Below the pieces are notes generated by a model, which saw only the letters and a program-made list of their open reading frames with translations, was not told the origin of the DNA and did no database searches. Below, in pieces: positions 45,037 to 54,064 of a stretch of DNA of 64,000 nt. This DNA is from CAZGMJ01 sp964526785 (lineage in GTDB: Bacteria; Planctomycetota; Phycisphaerae; Sedimentisphaerales; Anaerobacaceae): assembly GCA_964526785.1 (NCBI GenBank), contig CAZGMJ010000015.1, forward strand, positions 30,223-94,222, given 5' to 3'. Numbering within the stretch: position 1 is the stretch's first letter; each line of letters opens with the position of its first letter. Position numbers and translations under genes: made by a program.

Positions 45037-45822
45037 TTAGTCCATATGAAATACCTGCCGAATCGCCTTCCACTGCTCGCCCTCCGGCGTACCGGGCAGG
45101 CGAATCTGCAGCGGATCGGTATACGTCCACCAGATCTTGGTCACTTCGTCCGCCATCTTCTCCATGTCTGCCTCGAAATCATCGCCAATGTACTCATAAT
45201 ACGCAAAAAGCACGTGTTCGCCCGGAGTGACCTCACCCATATAGATCGAGTAGTTGCGAATATTGGCCCGCTCGATTGCCGCCAGCACGCCGGGCCAGAC
45301 GGCCGCGTGCAATTGCGTGTAAGCAAGGATAGCATCCTGGCGTAGGCCAATGATGGCCCCGTGACGCGACCGAATCTCGCTGTCTTCATACAGCGAGCCG
45401 TCATGATGAAATACCTCCTCCCATTCGGCCCACCATTCCCCCTCCTTCCGCGTCGGCAGAGGCTTTTGCAGCGGATCGGTCAGCCTCCACCATTTTCTCA
45501 TCGCCTCGGCCTTGCCGATCTCAGCCATGTCCTTTTCATAGTCATCGCCGGTGTACTCGAAATAGCTGAACAGGTAGTACCGCTCGTCGTCTTCCACATC
45601 GCCGAGATAGATCGAGTAATTCGTGACGTTCGACTCGCGCAGAACCTTGAGAACCGCCGGCCACGTATCTGCATGAAGCCGCTTATACTCGCCAATCTCA
45701 TCCTTGGGAATGCCGATGACGCTGCCGACCCGCTTAACCTGCTGCTCGAAACAGCCGCCGGCCACGATCAGGGCCGCGAACAGCACAACCACAGTGCGTG
45801 CAAGCCTCGATTTGCTCTGCAT
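45037..45822 (-). CDS. lipoprotein with two tandem L-rhamnose mutarotase domains
   Basis: A 261-residue lipoprotein. The signal ends ALIVAGGC (Cys24). Two RhaM (DUF718) domains follow. Domain 1 (about 29-141) has EYKRLHADTWP (Tyr46, His50), NYSIYLGD and WW at 111-112. Domain 2 (about 155-261) has AYTQLHAAVWP (Tyr168, His172), NYSIYMGE and WW at 231-232. These are the residues needed for rhamnose anomer exchange in the single-domain enzyme (Tyr18, His22), so both copies look active. RhaM is normally a cytoplasmic homodimer of about 104 residues; here one exported chain carries two. The ATG at 45822 follows GGGAGG. Confidence 0.88.
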   Translation of the reverse strand: MQSKSRLARTVVVLFAALIVAGGCFEQQVKRVGSVIGIPKDEIGEYKRLHADTWPAVLKVLRESNVTNYSIYLGDVEDDERYYLFSYFEYTGDDYEKDMAEIGKAEAMRKWWRLTDPLQKPLPTRKEGEWWAEWEEVFHHDGSLYEDSEIRSRHGAIIGLRQDAILAYTQLHAAVWPGVLAAIERANIRNYSIYMGEVTPGEHVLFAYYEYIGDDFEADMEKMADEVTKIWWTYTDPLQIRLPGTPEGEQWKAIRQVFHMD

Positions 45823-45845
45823 TTTGCGAACCTCCCGACCAGAAT

Positions 45846-47567
45846 CTATGCAAAACGAATATACAGCAAAACCATAACGACGAAAAGCACGCCCGCAAGG
45901 AGTCTGTAGTTGCCGATACCTCGCCAACCGGGCGAACTCAGCGCCGCCAGCGGGCTGCTCCAGACAAGCCGCTCGCTCTCAGTCGTGTGCTGCTGCGGCC
46001 TGAATATGGACACCACGAACAGAACCGCCGAGCATATCACGAACAGGTAGAACGCCGACATCATAAACGGAACATCCCAGCCCGTGCCCTGATAGAACCG
46101 CTCGGGCAGCTCCCAGCCGTTCCTCACAGCCAGCCATTCCACCGGCGCAACCACAAAGCCCGGCGTCTTGTCCTTGAACCAGTCTACGACAAACACGACA
46201 AAGCCGAGCAGCGATCCGACCGAAAGCGTCGCAAACGCTCCCGTCGCCGACGCGCGGCGCCAGAATACGCCCCACAGGAAAACCGCCGTTATAGGCGGCG
46301 CGATATACGAAATCAGCGCGTTGACTCCCTGATAGATGCTCTCATAGTGTCCGATCAGCGGTGACCAGAGTATCGCCACAATCATCGCAAAGAACGTTGC
46401 GACGCGTCCAATGATGATGAGCTTGTTGTCCGATGTCTCCGGCCGCCAGCGTTTATAAAGATCGTAACTGAAAAGCGTTGCGATCGAGTTGAGCGCGCCG
46501 GAAACCGTACTCATCAGTGCCGCCAGCAAGGCCGCGGCCATAATACCCCGCAAGCCGGGTGGTAAAAGCTCTGTGATCAGGAATGCGTACGTGTCTTTCG
46601 AATCCTGCAGGACGGGAAGATCGCCCTTGTTAATAAGGGCAAGACACAGCGTCCCGGGCAGAACGAAGATGAAAACCGGCAGAATCTTGATAAAACCGGC
46701 GAAAAGCGGCCCGATGCGCGCATGATCTTCATCTTTTGCACCCAAAACGCGCTGCACGATGGTCTGATCGGCGCACCAGTACCATAATCCGATGACTGGG
46801 TAGCCGAGCAAAACCGCGTACCAGGGCAACCCGGAAGGATCATCGGCCGAGCGGAACATGGTCAGTTTGACCGGCTCTACATTGGCCGAAAGTCCCTCCC
46901 AGCCCCCCACCCTGCTATACGCCACTGCCGTGATGGTAATCGCACCAATCAGCAGAATGATCGTCTGAAGCGATTCGGTGATGACAACCGCGAGAAGACC
47001 GCCGATTATCGTATAAAGCCCCGTCAGAACCGCAGCCAGAATGATGCTCGTCATGATCGGAATGCCGAACAGGCCTTCCAGAACCACCGCTCCGGTATAC
47101 AGTGTGAAACCGATGTGGATAGCGATGGCCGAGACAATGGAAAGAAAGGCAAGCCAGTCCCGGCAGGCACGATTGTACCTCTTCTCCAGAAAATCCGGCA
47201 GCGTGGCAACCTTCGAACGGAAATAGAACGGCGCGAAAAACAAGGCCAACACGATCAACAGGAACGGCGCCATCCATTCGAAATTGCCGTACGCCAAACC
47301 GTTCTTGTATCCCTCCTGGGCCTGACTGACCAGGTGGATTGTGCTGATATTGGTGGAAAACAAGGCCAGCCCGATGACCGGCCACGTCAGCGTGCCGCCG
47401 GCGAGGAAGTAGCCTCTGTCTCTGGTGCCCTTTCGCCGTCTGAGACCGACCCAGCAGCCCAACCCCACGATAACGACCATGTACAGAATGATCACCGCAA
47501 GATCTACTCCGCCAATGGCCATTTTGCCCATTCCAAGAAGACCTTTAACTTGCAGGATGCCGTTCAT
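45846..47567 (-). CDS. SGLT-type sodium:sugar symporter
   Basis: A 573-residue SSS-family transporter with about 14 hydrophobic helices. SGLT features include FLAGGTLTWPVIGLALFSTNIS near helix 1-2, the GLYTIIGGLLAVVITESLQ loop, YWCADQTIVQRVLGAK, and ALMSTVSGALNSIATLFSYDLY with the sodium-site serines. It very likely imports a hexose or deoxyhexose with sodium, given the mutarotase genes downstream (23 bases to the RhaM lipoprotein). The start is uncertain: ATG 47567 is used, but ATGs at 47531 and 47522 would give a more typical N-terminus. Confidence 0.88.
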   Translation of the reverse strand: MNGILQVKGLLGMGKMAIGGVDLAVIILYMVVIVGLGCWVGLRRRKGTRDRGYFLAGGTLTWPVIGLALFSTNISTIHLVSQAQEGYKNGLAYGNFEWMAPFLLIVLALFFAPFYFRSKVATLPDFLEKRYNRACRDWLAFLSIVSAIAIHIGFTLYTGAVVLEGLFGIPIMTSIILAAVLTGLYTIIGGLLAVVITESLQTIILLIGAITITAVAYSRVGGWEGLSANVEPVKLTMFRSADDPSGLPWYAVLLGYPVIGLWYWCADQTIVQRVLGAKDEDHARIGPLFAGFIKILPVFIFVLPGTLCLALINKGDLPVLQDSKDTYAFLITELLPPGLRGIMAAALLAALMSTVSGALNSIATLFSYDLYKRWRPETSDNKLIIIGRVATFFAMIVAILWSPLIGHYESIYQGVNALISYIAPPITAVFLWGVFWRRASATGAFATLSVGSLLGFVVFVVDWFKDKTPGFVVAPVEWLAVRNGWELPERFYQGTGWDVPFMMSAFYLFVICSAVLFVVSIFRPQQHTTESERLVWSSPLAALSSPGWRGIGNYRLLAGVLFVVMVLLYIRFA

Positions 47568-47734
47568 AAGCAAAAAGTGGGATCGTCAAATGAGAATAGC
47601 GTACGGTCTCTCCGCAAAGCCCCCGTCATAAAGGAGCTTGTCAATACAAGCGCACACACCACACCGCACGGGGATCGGCAGACTATAAGATATATACGCG
47701 TCCCGCATTTGATTCGTCATGCGTCGGATCCGGG

Positions 47735-48706
47735 TTACTGAGGATCGATCACCGCCTGGATCTCCGGAGTATCCAGGTTACGCGCAGTTATGTACTTCAG
47801 GCCGGTGTCAACACGTTTATCCACCTGCCGGCCCTCAACCGCGGCTATCACCGCCTCTACGGCCTGCCGCCCCATCTGATACGGATTGCGCGACATAAGG
47901 GTTGCAACGGTCCCCGCCCTGAGCCCTTCGAGCAGTGCCTCGTCCGTTCCGAAGCCCACCATCTTCACTCTGTTGTCGAGACCCTGATCCTGAATCGCCT
48001 TGAGTACCCCGAGGGACATCGCTTCAGTGCACGTAAAAATGCCGTCAATCGTTGGATTGCGCATCAGAAGATCCCGTGTGGCCAGCAGTGCGGCACCGCT
48101 CGATATACCGCCGTATATGTCTTTGGTGATCCGAACGTTTGGAAATTCGTTCTTCATCGTATCAACGAAACCATTCTCGCAATGGGTCGTAGTCGGAGAA
48201 TCGGCAACATATCTGATCAGTGCGACTGTGCCCGCCTTGCCGATAGCCTCAGCCAGACGTCTGGCGCCCATCAGGCCCGCGATGTACTCATCCGGCCCCA
48301 TACGGCTGAGGCCCGTAAACTCCTGTTCCCGCGAGTCAATCAAAACAGACGGAATGTTTGCATCAGCGGCTTTCTCCAGCGGCACGGAAAGTGCGTCCAC
48401 ATCGATCGGTGCAAGCACGAGTCCAAGCCCACCCTGCTCGACGAAATCCTGGATTATCTCCGTCTGGGTAGCGACGTCGTTGGGATTCGCCGGCCCGTCC
48501 CACGATACGCTGTAGTCCGTCCCATCAACTGCGTCCTCAGCCCCTTTTCGAACCAGCCCCCAGAATGTACCGGACGTCGTTTTCGGAATGACAGCGATAC
48601 TGCTTGACATTTCGGGGCCGTCCGGTCCCGTTTGGCTGATGTAAATGCCGAGAAATACGGCGGCAACGATAATAAGACCGACTATGACTGGCGTGGCTTT
48701 GTTCAT
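47735..48706 (-). CDS. membrane-anchored sugar-binding protein (RbsB-like)
   Basis: A 323-residue periplasmic binding protein of the LacI/RbsB type. An uncleaved-looking helix near the N-terminus (VIVGLIIVAAVFLGIYIS) is followed by two lobes with SSIAVIPKTTSGTFWGLV and GIFTCTEAMSLGVLKAIQD. The ligand is probably a pentose, hexose or deoxyhexose. No permease or ATPase is encoded beside it, so it may supply a distant transporter or act as a sugar sensor. The ATG has GGGGAG upstream. Confidence 0.83.
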   Translation of the reverse strand: MNKATPVIVGLIIVAAVFLGIYISQTGPDGPEMSSSIAVIPKTTSGTFWGLVRKGAEDAVDGTDYSVSWDGPANPNDVATQTEIIQDFVEQGGLGLVLAPIDVDALSVPLEKAADANIPSVLIDSREQEFTGLSRMGPDEYIAGLMGARRLAEAIGKAGTVALIRYVADSPTTTHCENGFVDTMKNEFPNVRITKDIYGGISSGAALLATRDLLMRNPTIDGIFTCTEAMSLGVLKAIQDQGLDNRVKMVGFGTDEALLEGLRAGTVATLMSRNPYQMGRQAVEAVIAAVEGRQVDKRVDTGLKYITARNLDTPEIQAVIDPQ

Positions 48707-48753
48707 GCTCTATACTCCCCAAACACATACTGTATGAAATCCGATGCCTTCCG

Positions 48754-48782
48754 AGTATACCGCGGGGTTCGGGGCGTTGCAA
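48754..48782 (-). promoter_or_regulatory. candidate promoter of sugar-binding protein
   Basis: On the minus strand TTGCAA (48782-48777) and TATACT (48759-48754) are 17 bases apart, about 40 bases before the start codon. The 313-base gap to kdsB holds this promoter, the divergent one below, and no gene that I can see. Confidence 0.55.
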
Positions 48783-48887
48783 GCACCGGGTGGGCAAAAA
48801 AAATGCGATCCCGACCTGATCTCATCCGCCCAGAGGCGGCTGTTCGACAGAAAGCCGACACCTGCAACGAAAAGCTTCAACGCAAGG

Positions 48888-48916
48888 TTGACAGTCGTCG
48901 CTCAAAGCCCTACCAT
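48888..48916 (+). promoter_or_regulatory. candidate promoter of kdsB
   Basis: TTGACA (48888-48893) and TACCAT (48911-48916) are separated by 17 bases on the plus strand, about 100 bases before kdsB. Confidence 0.5.
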
Positions 48917-49019
48917 GAGTGCCCAGTTGGAATTTCGGCGTTGCACGATGCACAGCAGCCTGCCGGTTCCCTGAATACCTGTTCCTAACGATTTGCCTGG
49001 TACGAAGGTCCTAAAGACA

Positions 49020-49769
49020 GTGAAAATCGCAGCCGTCATACCCGCCCGCTACGCGTCTACAAGACTTGCCGGCAAAGTTCTCGCCAAAGATACGGGCAAA
49101 TTTCTCATTCAGCACACGTACGAACAGGCTTGTCAGGCCGGACTTGTCGAACATGTACTGATCGCCACAGACGATCAGAGAGTCCGGGCTGCGTGCGATT
49201 CATTCGGAGCCGCGTGCGTAATGACGTCCCCGGAACATCAGAGCGGCACGGACAGGATCGCAGAGGCCGCAAGAACGATGGATGTCGAAATCGTCGTAAA
49301 TCTTCAGGCGGATGAACCTGAGATCGAGCCCGACAGTATCGACCTGCTCGCACGGTTATTGATGGACCATAGCGAATGCCCGATGGCGACATTGGCCGCT
49401 CCTTTCGATAGGTCGGAACAGATCGCCGACCCTAATATTGTCAAGGTCGTTGTCGATGCCGACTGGCGTGCTATTTACTTTTCCAGAAGCCCGATTCCAT
49501 TCGACAGAGAGGCCGGGGGCGTCGGCGATACATCGAAATACCTGCGGCATCTCGGCATCTACGCCTACCGCAGAGACTTTCTCCTGGAAATAACGTCCCT
49601 TGCGCCAAGTCCGCTGGAAAAGATGGAAAAGCTGGAACAACTGCGCGTTATCGAGAACGGACATTCGATACTTGTCGGCAAGGTGGAACGCACTTGCGAT
49701 GGAATTGACACACCCCAACAGTACGCTCGGTTCGTGGAGCGATGGCGTAGAAGGGAGGCCAAGACATGA
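49020..49769 (+). CDS. kdsB: 3-deoxy-manno-octulosonate cytidylyltransferase
   Basis: A 249-residue enzyme that activates Kdo as CMP-Kdo for lipopolysaccharide inner core. It shows the nucleotide-binding start AAVIPARYASTRLAGKVLA, the LIATDDQRV and VVNLQADEPEI motifs and the FSRSPIPFDR signature. It starts at GTG 49020 after AAGG. Its stop overlaps the next gene. The gene implies an LPS-type outer membrane. The CTP synthase encoded two genes downstream could supply its cosubstrate. Confidence 0.95.
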   Translation: MKIAAVIPARYASTRLAGKVLAKDTGKFLIQHTYEQACQAGLVEHVLIATDDQRVRAACDSFGAACVMTSPEHQSGTDRIAEAARTMDVEIVVNLQADEPEIEPDSIDLLARLLMDHSECPMATLAAPFDRSEQIADPNIVKVVVDADWRAIYFSRSPIPFDREAGGVGDTSKYLRHLGIYAYRRDFLLEITSLAPSPLEKMEKLEQLRVIENGHSILVGKVERTCDGIDTPQQYARFVERWRRREAKT

Positions 49770-50302
49770 GGAACCTGCTGATCCTGTGTTTCCTGAGCTT
49801 TGTTGCCGGATGTGGCATATTGCCTCTCGGGCCGAGTTCATCCAGCCAACGGTCTGAATTCGAATTGACGCCGGCGCAGCGAAATGAGACCGGGGTCATT
49901 CACAGCCAGTTCGATTCGGCATGGGCGGATCGGATTGCATTGGACCGCGTCGCCATGCAGATATTCGAGGCAGAGAGGGAATTCTCGCCGAATGACACGT
50001 ATTGGTTCGTAACAAAGCCGTCGGATAGTCGAACGCTGGATGCACACAGTGCGGCGATTTATATTTACTCGCAACGGGATTATCTTTTGCGAATGCGGTT
50101 CTTTAATATCGGCCTCGCGGAAATCCAATCCGGCTGGATCAACGAGAAACTACTTTTTGTGCGGGTTCCATTGGACGAATATCTCGGCATCGATTGGATC
50201 GTCGATGTCGAACGGGAAGAGACGGTATATCGTGAAATGCTCCAGTGGACCGACAGCGCATTTTATCGGCGGCGGCAGACGGAGCATGCTTCAAACGAAT
50301 AA
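49766..50302 (+). CDS. hypothetical lipoprotein
   Basis: A 178-residue lipoprotein with signal ending FVAGC (Cys16). It is a mixed alpha/beta soluble domain, about 150 residues, that I do not recognise, with motifs RDYLLRMRFFNIG and LDEYLGIDWIVDVE. Its ATG overlaps the kdsB stop (ATGA), so it is co-translated with kdsB, and it precedes pyrG by 47 bases. An envelope role linked to LPS is possible by position only. Confidence 0.7.
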   Translation: MRNLLILCFLSFVAGCGILPLGPSSSSQRSEFELTPAQRNETGVIHSQFDSAWADRIALDRVAMQIFEAEREFSPNDTYWFVTKPSDSRTLDAHSAAIYIYSQRDYLLRMRFFNIGLAEIQSGWINEKLLFVRVPLDEYLGIDWIVDVEREETVYREMLQWTDSAFYRRRQTEHASNE

Positions 50303-50349
50303 TGTTATCGAGTCAGGTGACCCCCCTGCTGAGACACTAAGGACAAGGA

Positions 50350-52125
50350 ATGGCAAAAGAAAAGGATCTACTGGCGTCAGTCAGCGACACTTCAACAGAC
50401 AGCGAGTTCTTCTCTCCCGTTCCGTCGGGATATAGAAAGGGCAGGACACGATACTGTTTCGTCATGGGAACGGTGATGAGCGGGCTGGGCAAGGGTATCT
50501 TCTCATCCTGCCTGGCCAAGCTTATGCAGGACAAGGGCCTGAAAGTCGCGCCGATCAAACTCGAGGGGTATCTGAACGTCGACTCCGGCACATTGAACCC
50601 TTTCCGGCACGGAGAAGTCTTCGTGCTGGACGATGGAATGGAGTGCGATATGGATTTGGGGACATACGAACGTATGCTCGATCAGGACCTTACCCGGGCG
50701 AATTTCGCCACCAGCGGCCAGATCTTCAGCTCGGTTCTGAATAAGGAGCGACATGGCGATTATCTCGGCCGGGACGTCCAGATGATCCCGCACGTAACGG
50801 GCGAAGTGAAATTCAAACTTCGCAGATTGGCTCAGCAGACCAGCGCGGACATAGTATTTGTGGAAATCGGCGGTACCGTCGGAGACCTGGAAAATGCCTA
50901 TTTCATCGAGGCCATGCGCGAGCTTGCCTATGAGGAAGGTCCCGACAGTTGCTGCTTTGTTGCCCTGACGTATATCCTCGAGCCCAAAACTCTCGGTGAA
51001 CAGAAGTCGAAGGCCGCCCAACTCGGCATCAAGCAATTGATGCAGTTGGGAATTCAGCCCGATATCATTGCCTGTCGGGCGGCGAAAGACGTGACTGAAA
51101 CAGTGCGCCAGAAGATCAGCGTGTATAGCAATGTGCCGGTGGGAAGGGTCATCAGCCTGCCCGATTCGGCCAGCATTTATATGATTCCGGCTTCACTGCG
51201 AGAACGAGGCCTGGATTTCGAAGTTGCCAGACTGCTGAAGATCGAGGATCGGATTAACCTGCGTAACGAACGCAAAGCGTGGGCCCAGTGGTGCGACTTC
51301 ACCGACAAGATCGGCCAGGCCAACCGCGATGTTACTATAGGAATCACGGGTAAGTACACATCGGTACGGGACAGCTATGCTTCGATCATCAACGCGCTCG
51401 AACACGCGGGGATCGCACTCAAGTGCAACGTCACAATCAAATGGATTGACACTACGAACATAACAGGCCGAAACGTACGGCGTCAATTGCAGGATGTGGA
51501 CGGTATTATCGTGCCGGGCGGCTTCGGGACGCGCGGGGCTGAGGGAAAAATCGCCTGCGTGCGATTTGCCCGCGAGGAGAAACTGCCCTACCTCGGTCTG
51601 TGTCTCGGTTTCCAGATGGCGGTGATCGAATTTGCGAGGAACGTCTGCGGACTCAGGAAGGCCAACAGCACCGAAATCGATCCCGATTGCCCCGAACCCG
51701 TCATCAGCCTGTTGCCGGAACAGAAAAAGCTGGAAGGCCTTGGGGGCAATATGCGTTTGGGCGGCAGAGATATCGAAATTCGTTCACAGACATTCGCCTG
51801 GCGTCTGTTCGGTCGCGGAAAAAGGGTCCGTATGCGTTTTCGCCATCGGTACGAGGTGGACCCGGCGTATATCGAGCCTCTCGAAGGGGCGGGATTGGTA
51901 TTTAGCGGCAAAGCTCCGGATCATCCCATCATGCAGATACTGGAATTGCCTGAGCATCCGTTCTTCATGGGAACACAGGCACATCCATGCCTGACGTCAC
52001 GGCCCCTGAAACCACAGCCCATGTTCGCAGGACTCGTTGCAGCCGCCATACAGCATCGCTATCCCGACGAACAATCACCCGACTGCGTGAGGACGGTCCG
52101 GAGAGTCTGCAAGGCGGCCACATGA
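50350..52125 (+). CDS. pyrG: divergent CTP synthase
   Basis: A 591-residue protein with a synthetase domain (about 35-300) and a C-terminal glutamine amidotransferase (about 328-575). The ATP loop reads VMGTVMSGLGKGIFSS, and the usual KxDPY...GTMsP region reads KLEGYLNVDSGTLNPFRHGE. The metal-site elements DMDLGTYERML and VEIGGTVGDLE are kept. In the amidotransferase the nucleophile Cys418 (LGLCLGFQ) and His545 are present, but the triad Glu is Cys547 (QAHPCLTSRP). An N-terminal extension of about 33 residues is added. It may use free ammonia or have altered control. It is next to kdsB, whose reaction uses CTP. Confidence 0.88.
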   Translation: MAKEKDLLASVSDTSTDSEFFSPVPSGYRKGRTRYCFVMGTVMSGLGKGIFSSCLAKLMQDKGLKVAPIKLEGYLNVDSGTLNPFRHGEVFVLDDGMECDMDLGTYERMLDQDLTRANFATSGQIFSSVLNKERHGDYLGRDVQMIPHVTGEVKFKLRRLAQQTSADIVFVEIGGTVGDLENAYFIEAMRELAYEEGPDSCCFVALTYILEPKTLGEQKSKAAQLGIKQLMQLGIQPDIIACRAAKDVTETVRQKISVYSNVPVGRVISLPDSASIYMIPASLRERGLDFEVARLLKIEDRINLRNERKAWAQWCDFTDKIGQANRDVTIGITGKYTSVRDSYASIINALEHAGIALKCNVTIKWIDTTNITGRNVRRQLQDVDGIIVPGGFGTRGAEGKIACVRFAREEKLPYLGLCLGFQMAVIEFARNVCGLRKANSTEIDPDCPEPVISLLPEQKKLEGLGGNMRLGGRDIEIRSQTFAWRLFGRGKRVRMRFRHRYEVDPAYIEPLEGAGLVFSGKAPDHPIMQILELPEHPFFMGTQAHPCLTSRPLKPQPMFAGLVAAAIQHRYPDEQSPDCVRTVRRVCKAAT

Positions 52126-52162
52126 GTCTTCAAAACGACGCAGAGCGGTATCACCGAGTCAA

Positions 52163-52555
52163 TTAATTGCTATTGACTTTCGCCTGCAGTTCCTCGACTT
52201 TGGCCTGAAGTTGCGCAACCTGATCGCGAAGCGCCTTGTTGTCGTTCATGACCGCCTCGAGAACTCCGCTGACCTGCTGTTCGATCTGTCCTTTCAAACG
52301 CTTGTTCAGGGCGTCTCGCTCGTCCCGGCATTTCTCCAGCAATTCCTCCTGCTTTGCCATTTCCCTGGCGTGCTCCTGCTTGAGATCCGCGATTTCTTCG
52401 TCCTTCTGTTCGATCGTCTTGAGAAGTTCGCGGTTCTCGCTGGCGATCAGCCGACTCTTCTTCACGCTCGGCGTCTCCTTCCCCCCGCATCCGACTACTC
52501 CCATGATGAATATGCAGGCGACACAGGTAAGTACTATCGCAGTTCTTGTCTTCAT
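52163..52555 (-). CDS. small coiled-coil lipoprotein
   Basis: A 130-residue lipoprotein with signal ending MGVVGC (Cys23) and a nearly continuous coiled coil (about 35-128, Glu/Lys/Leu/Gln-rich, ending LQAKVEELQAKVNSN). It resembles trimeric or dimeric Lpp-like outer-membrane spacer proteins. It lies between convergent pyrG and mtnP and is read on the minus strand. Structural role inferred. Confidence 0.75.
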   Translation of the reverse strand: MKTRTAIVLTCVACIFIMGVVGCGGKETPSVKKSRLIASENRELLKTIEQKDEEIADLKQEHAREMAKQEELLEKCRDERDALNKRLKGQIEQQVSGVLEAVMNDNKALRDQVAQLQAKVEELQAKVNSN

Positions 52556-52651
52556 CTTCCTTCAGCCCCTTTCTCGAGTGCCGTTGTTATGCTGTGCCAT
52601 CCTCCAGGCTTTGTGACTATATCCGCAAACAGGCGTCTGTCAAGCCCGGGC

Positions 52652-53527
52652 CTATTCAAAAAGAACCTCCAGTTCTGCTTTGCGCTGCCGGTCCATCATG
52701 TCCTGATCCGTCCACACAGCCAACTCAAGACTGCTGCGACACGGGCAACCGGCGCTGAGCAGGTCCGCCTTGCCCGACAACAATGCTTCGAATAGTTGCA
52801 GACAATTGCTCGTAGCCATTTTGAGATTACCGATGATCTCTTTGAGCAGTGCTTGTTTATCCCTGCCGCCCTCCGGCTCCTTCCAGCAATCGTAGTCGGT
52901 CGCAAGCGCAATCAGGCTGTAACACATCTGCGCTTCGCGCGCGAGTTTCGCCTCCGGTAATGCTGTCATCCCGATCAGGTCTGCTCCCCAGGAGCGATGC
53001 ATCTGCGATTCCGCTCTTGTCGAGAATTGCGGCCCTTCCATGCAGACATACGTCCCCGCTGCATGTGTGGTCGCATCTATACCCTGAGACGCGTCCACGA
53101 ACAACTTGCCAATTCGCTCGCACGTGGGATGTGCCATCTCACAGTGCACGGCTGCGTGCCCGTCGAAAAAGGTGCCCCGGCGTCTGAGCGTCTTGTCGAT
53201 AAACTGATCGACGATCACCAGGTCGCCCGGTGCGATCTTCTGACGCAAAGACCCCACCGCCCCGCTGGCCAGCAACGTGCGAACGCCCAGCTTTTTGAGG
53301 GCAAAGATATTTGCAGCATACGGAACTTCGCTCGGCATGAGCGCATGTCCTTTGCCGTGTCGATTCAGGAAGGCTATCCGCCGCTGTCCGAAACTTCCAA
53401 CCATTACTTCTGTGCTCGGATTGCCGAACGGCGTATCCATCTGGTGAAACTCAACGTCAGAGAGCTTCTGTTGCAGTACGTCGCCAAGCCCTGTACCGCC
53501 GATGATTCCAATCAGTTCTTCTGTCAT
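52652..53527 (-). CDS. mtnP: S-methyl-5'-thioadenosine phosphorylase
   Basis: A 291-residue purine-nucleoside-phosphorylase-fold enzyme that splits methylthioadenosine into adenine and methylthioribose phosphate in methionine salvage. It has the start IGIIGGTGLGDVL, NRHGKGHALMPSEVPYAAN and the substrate-binding YVCMEGPQFSTRAESQM. GGAGG lies just before the ATG. A variant using inosine or guanosine is possible in the family, but the motifs fit MTA best. No other methionine-salvage gene is adjacent. Confidence 0.92.
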   Translation of the reverse strand: MTEELIGIIGGTGLGDVLQQKLSDVEFHQMDTPFGNPSTEVMVGSFGQRRIAFLNRHGKGHALMPSEVPYAANIFALKKLGVRTLLASGAVGSLRQKIAPGDLVIVDQFIDKTLRRRGTFFDGHAAVHCEMAHPTCERIGKLFVDASQGIDATTHAAGTYVCMEGPQFSTRAESQMHRSWGADLIGMTALPEAKLAREAQMCYSLIALATDYDCWKEPEGGRDKQALLKEIIGNLKMATSNCLQLFEALLSGKADLLSAGCPCRSSLELAVWTDQDMMDRQRKAELEVLFE

Positions 53528-53627
53528 GAAGGACCTCCAGTTTTGCCAAATGCCGCCATATTAACGGGCATTGCGCGCCGTTACAACGCATTTCGGACGC
53601 TAACCGGCCGCCGTCTGCAAACACACC

Positions 53628-53656
53628 TTGACAGAAGCACGCAGGGCCGCTATTAG
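53628..53656 (+). promoter_or_regulatory. candidate promoter of TIGR04076-type gene
   Basis: TTGACA (53628-53633) and TATTAG (53651-53656) are 17 bases apart, 44 bases before the start codon at 53700. Confidence 0.55.
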
Positions 53657-53699
53657 TGGCTATAGAACAAAATGATAGAAACACTGGAGACAACGCTTT

Positions 53700-53987
53700 A
53701 TGGATATTGTCGTAACCGTCAAAGAAATCAAAGGGCACTGCCCCACTTACAAAGTCGGTGATTCTTTCACACTAAAGGCAGGTTATCAACTGGTCAGCGA
53801 CGTGCCCGTGTGCATGCATGGCCTGGCGTCGCTGATGCCGTATTATAATGCTCTTCGCGTCTCAAAGCCCGAACAATGGGGGCTTGAAGGCAAGGAGGAC
53901 AAAAGCAAAGCCTACGTACACTGTCCGGACCCATCCGATCACACCGGCGGGGGCACCGTCGTTTTCGAAGTGGCGGCGCTGGGTTAG
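53700..53987 (+). CDS. TIGR04076 family small protein
   Basis: A 95-residue protein matching the TIGR04076 layout: VKEIKGHCPTYKVGDSFTL at the start, VCMHGLASLMPYYNALRV in the middle and a C-terminal CPDPSD. Three or four conserved Cys suggest metal or iron-sulfur binding, but function is unknown for the family. GGAG precedes the ATG. It stands alone between divergent mtnP and the convergent queG. Confidence 0.83.
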   Translation: MDIVVTVKEIKGHCPTYKVGDSFTLKAGYQLVSDVPVCMHGLASLMPYYNALRVSKPEQWGLEGKEDKSKAYVHCPDPSDHTGGGTVVFEVAALG

Positions 53988-54064
53988 GCCCGCAGGACAT
54001 CTATTGGCAGACTATTCTGGGCGGCTCGGTTGGCGTTGGCCGTTGGAATTGCGAGTAATTCGAT

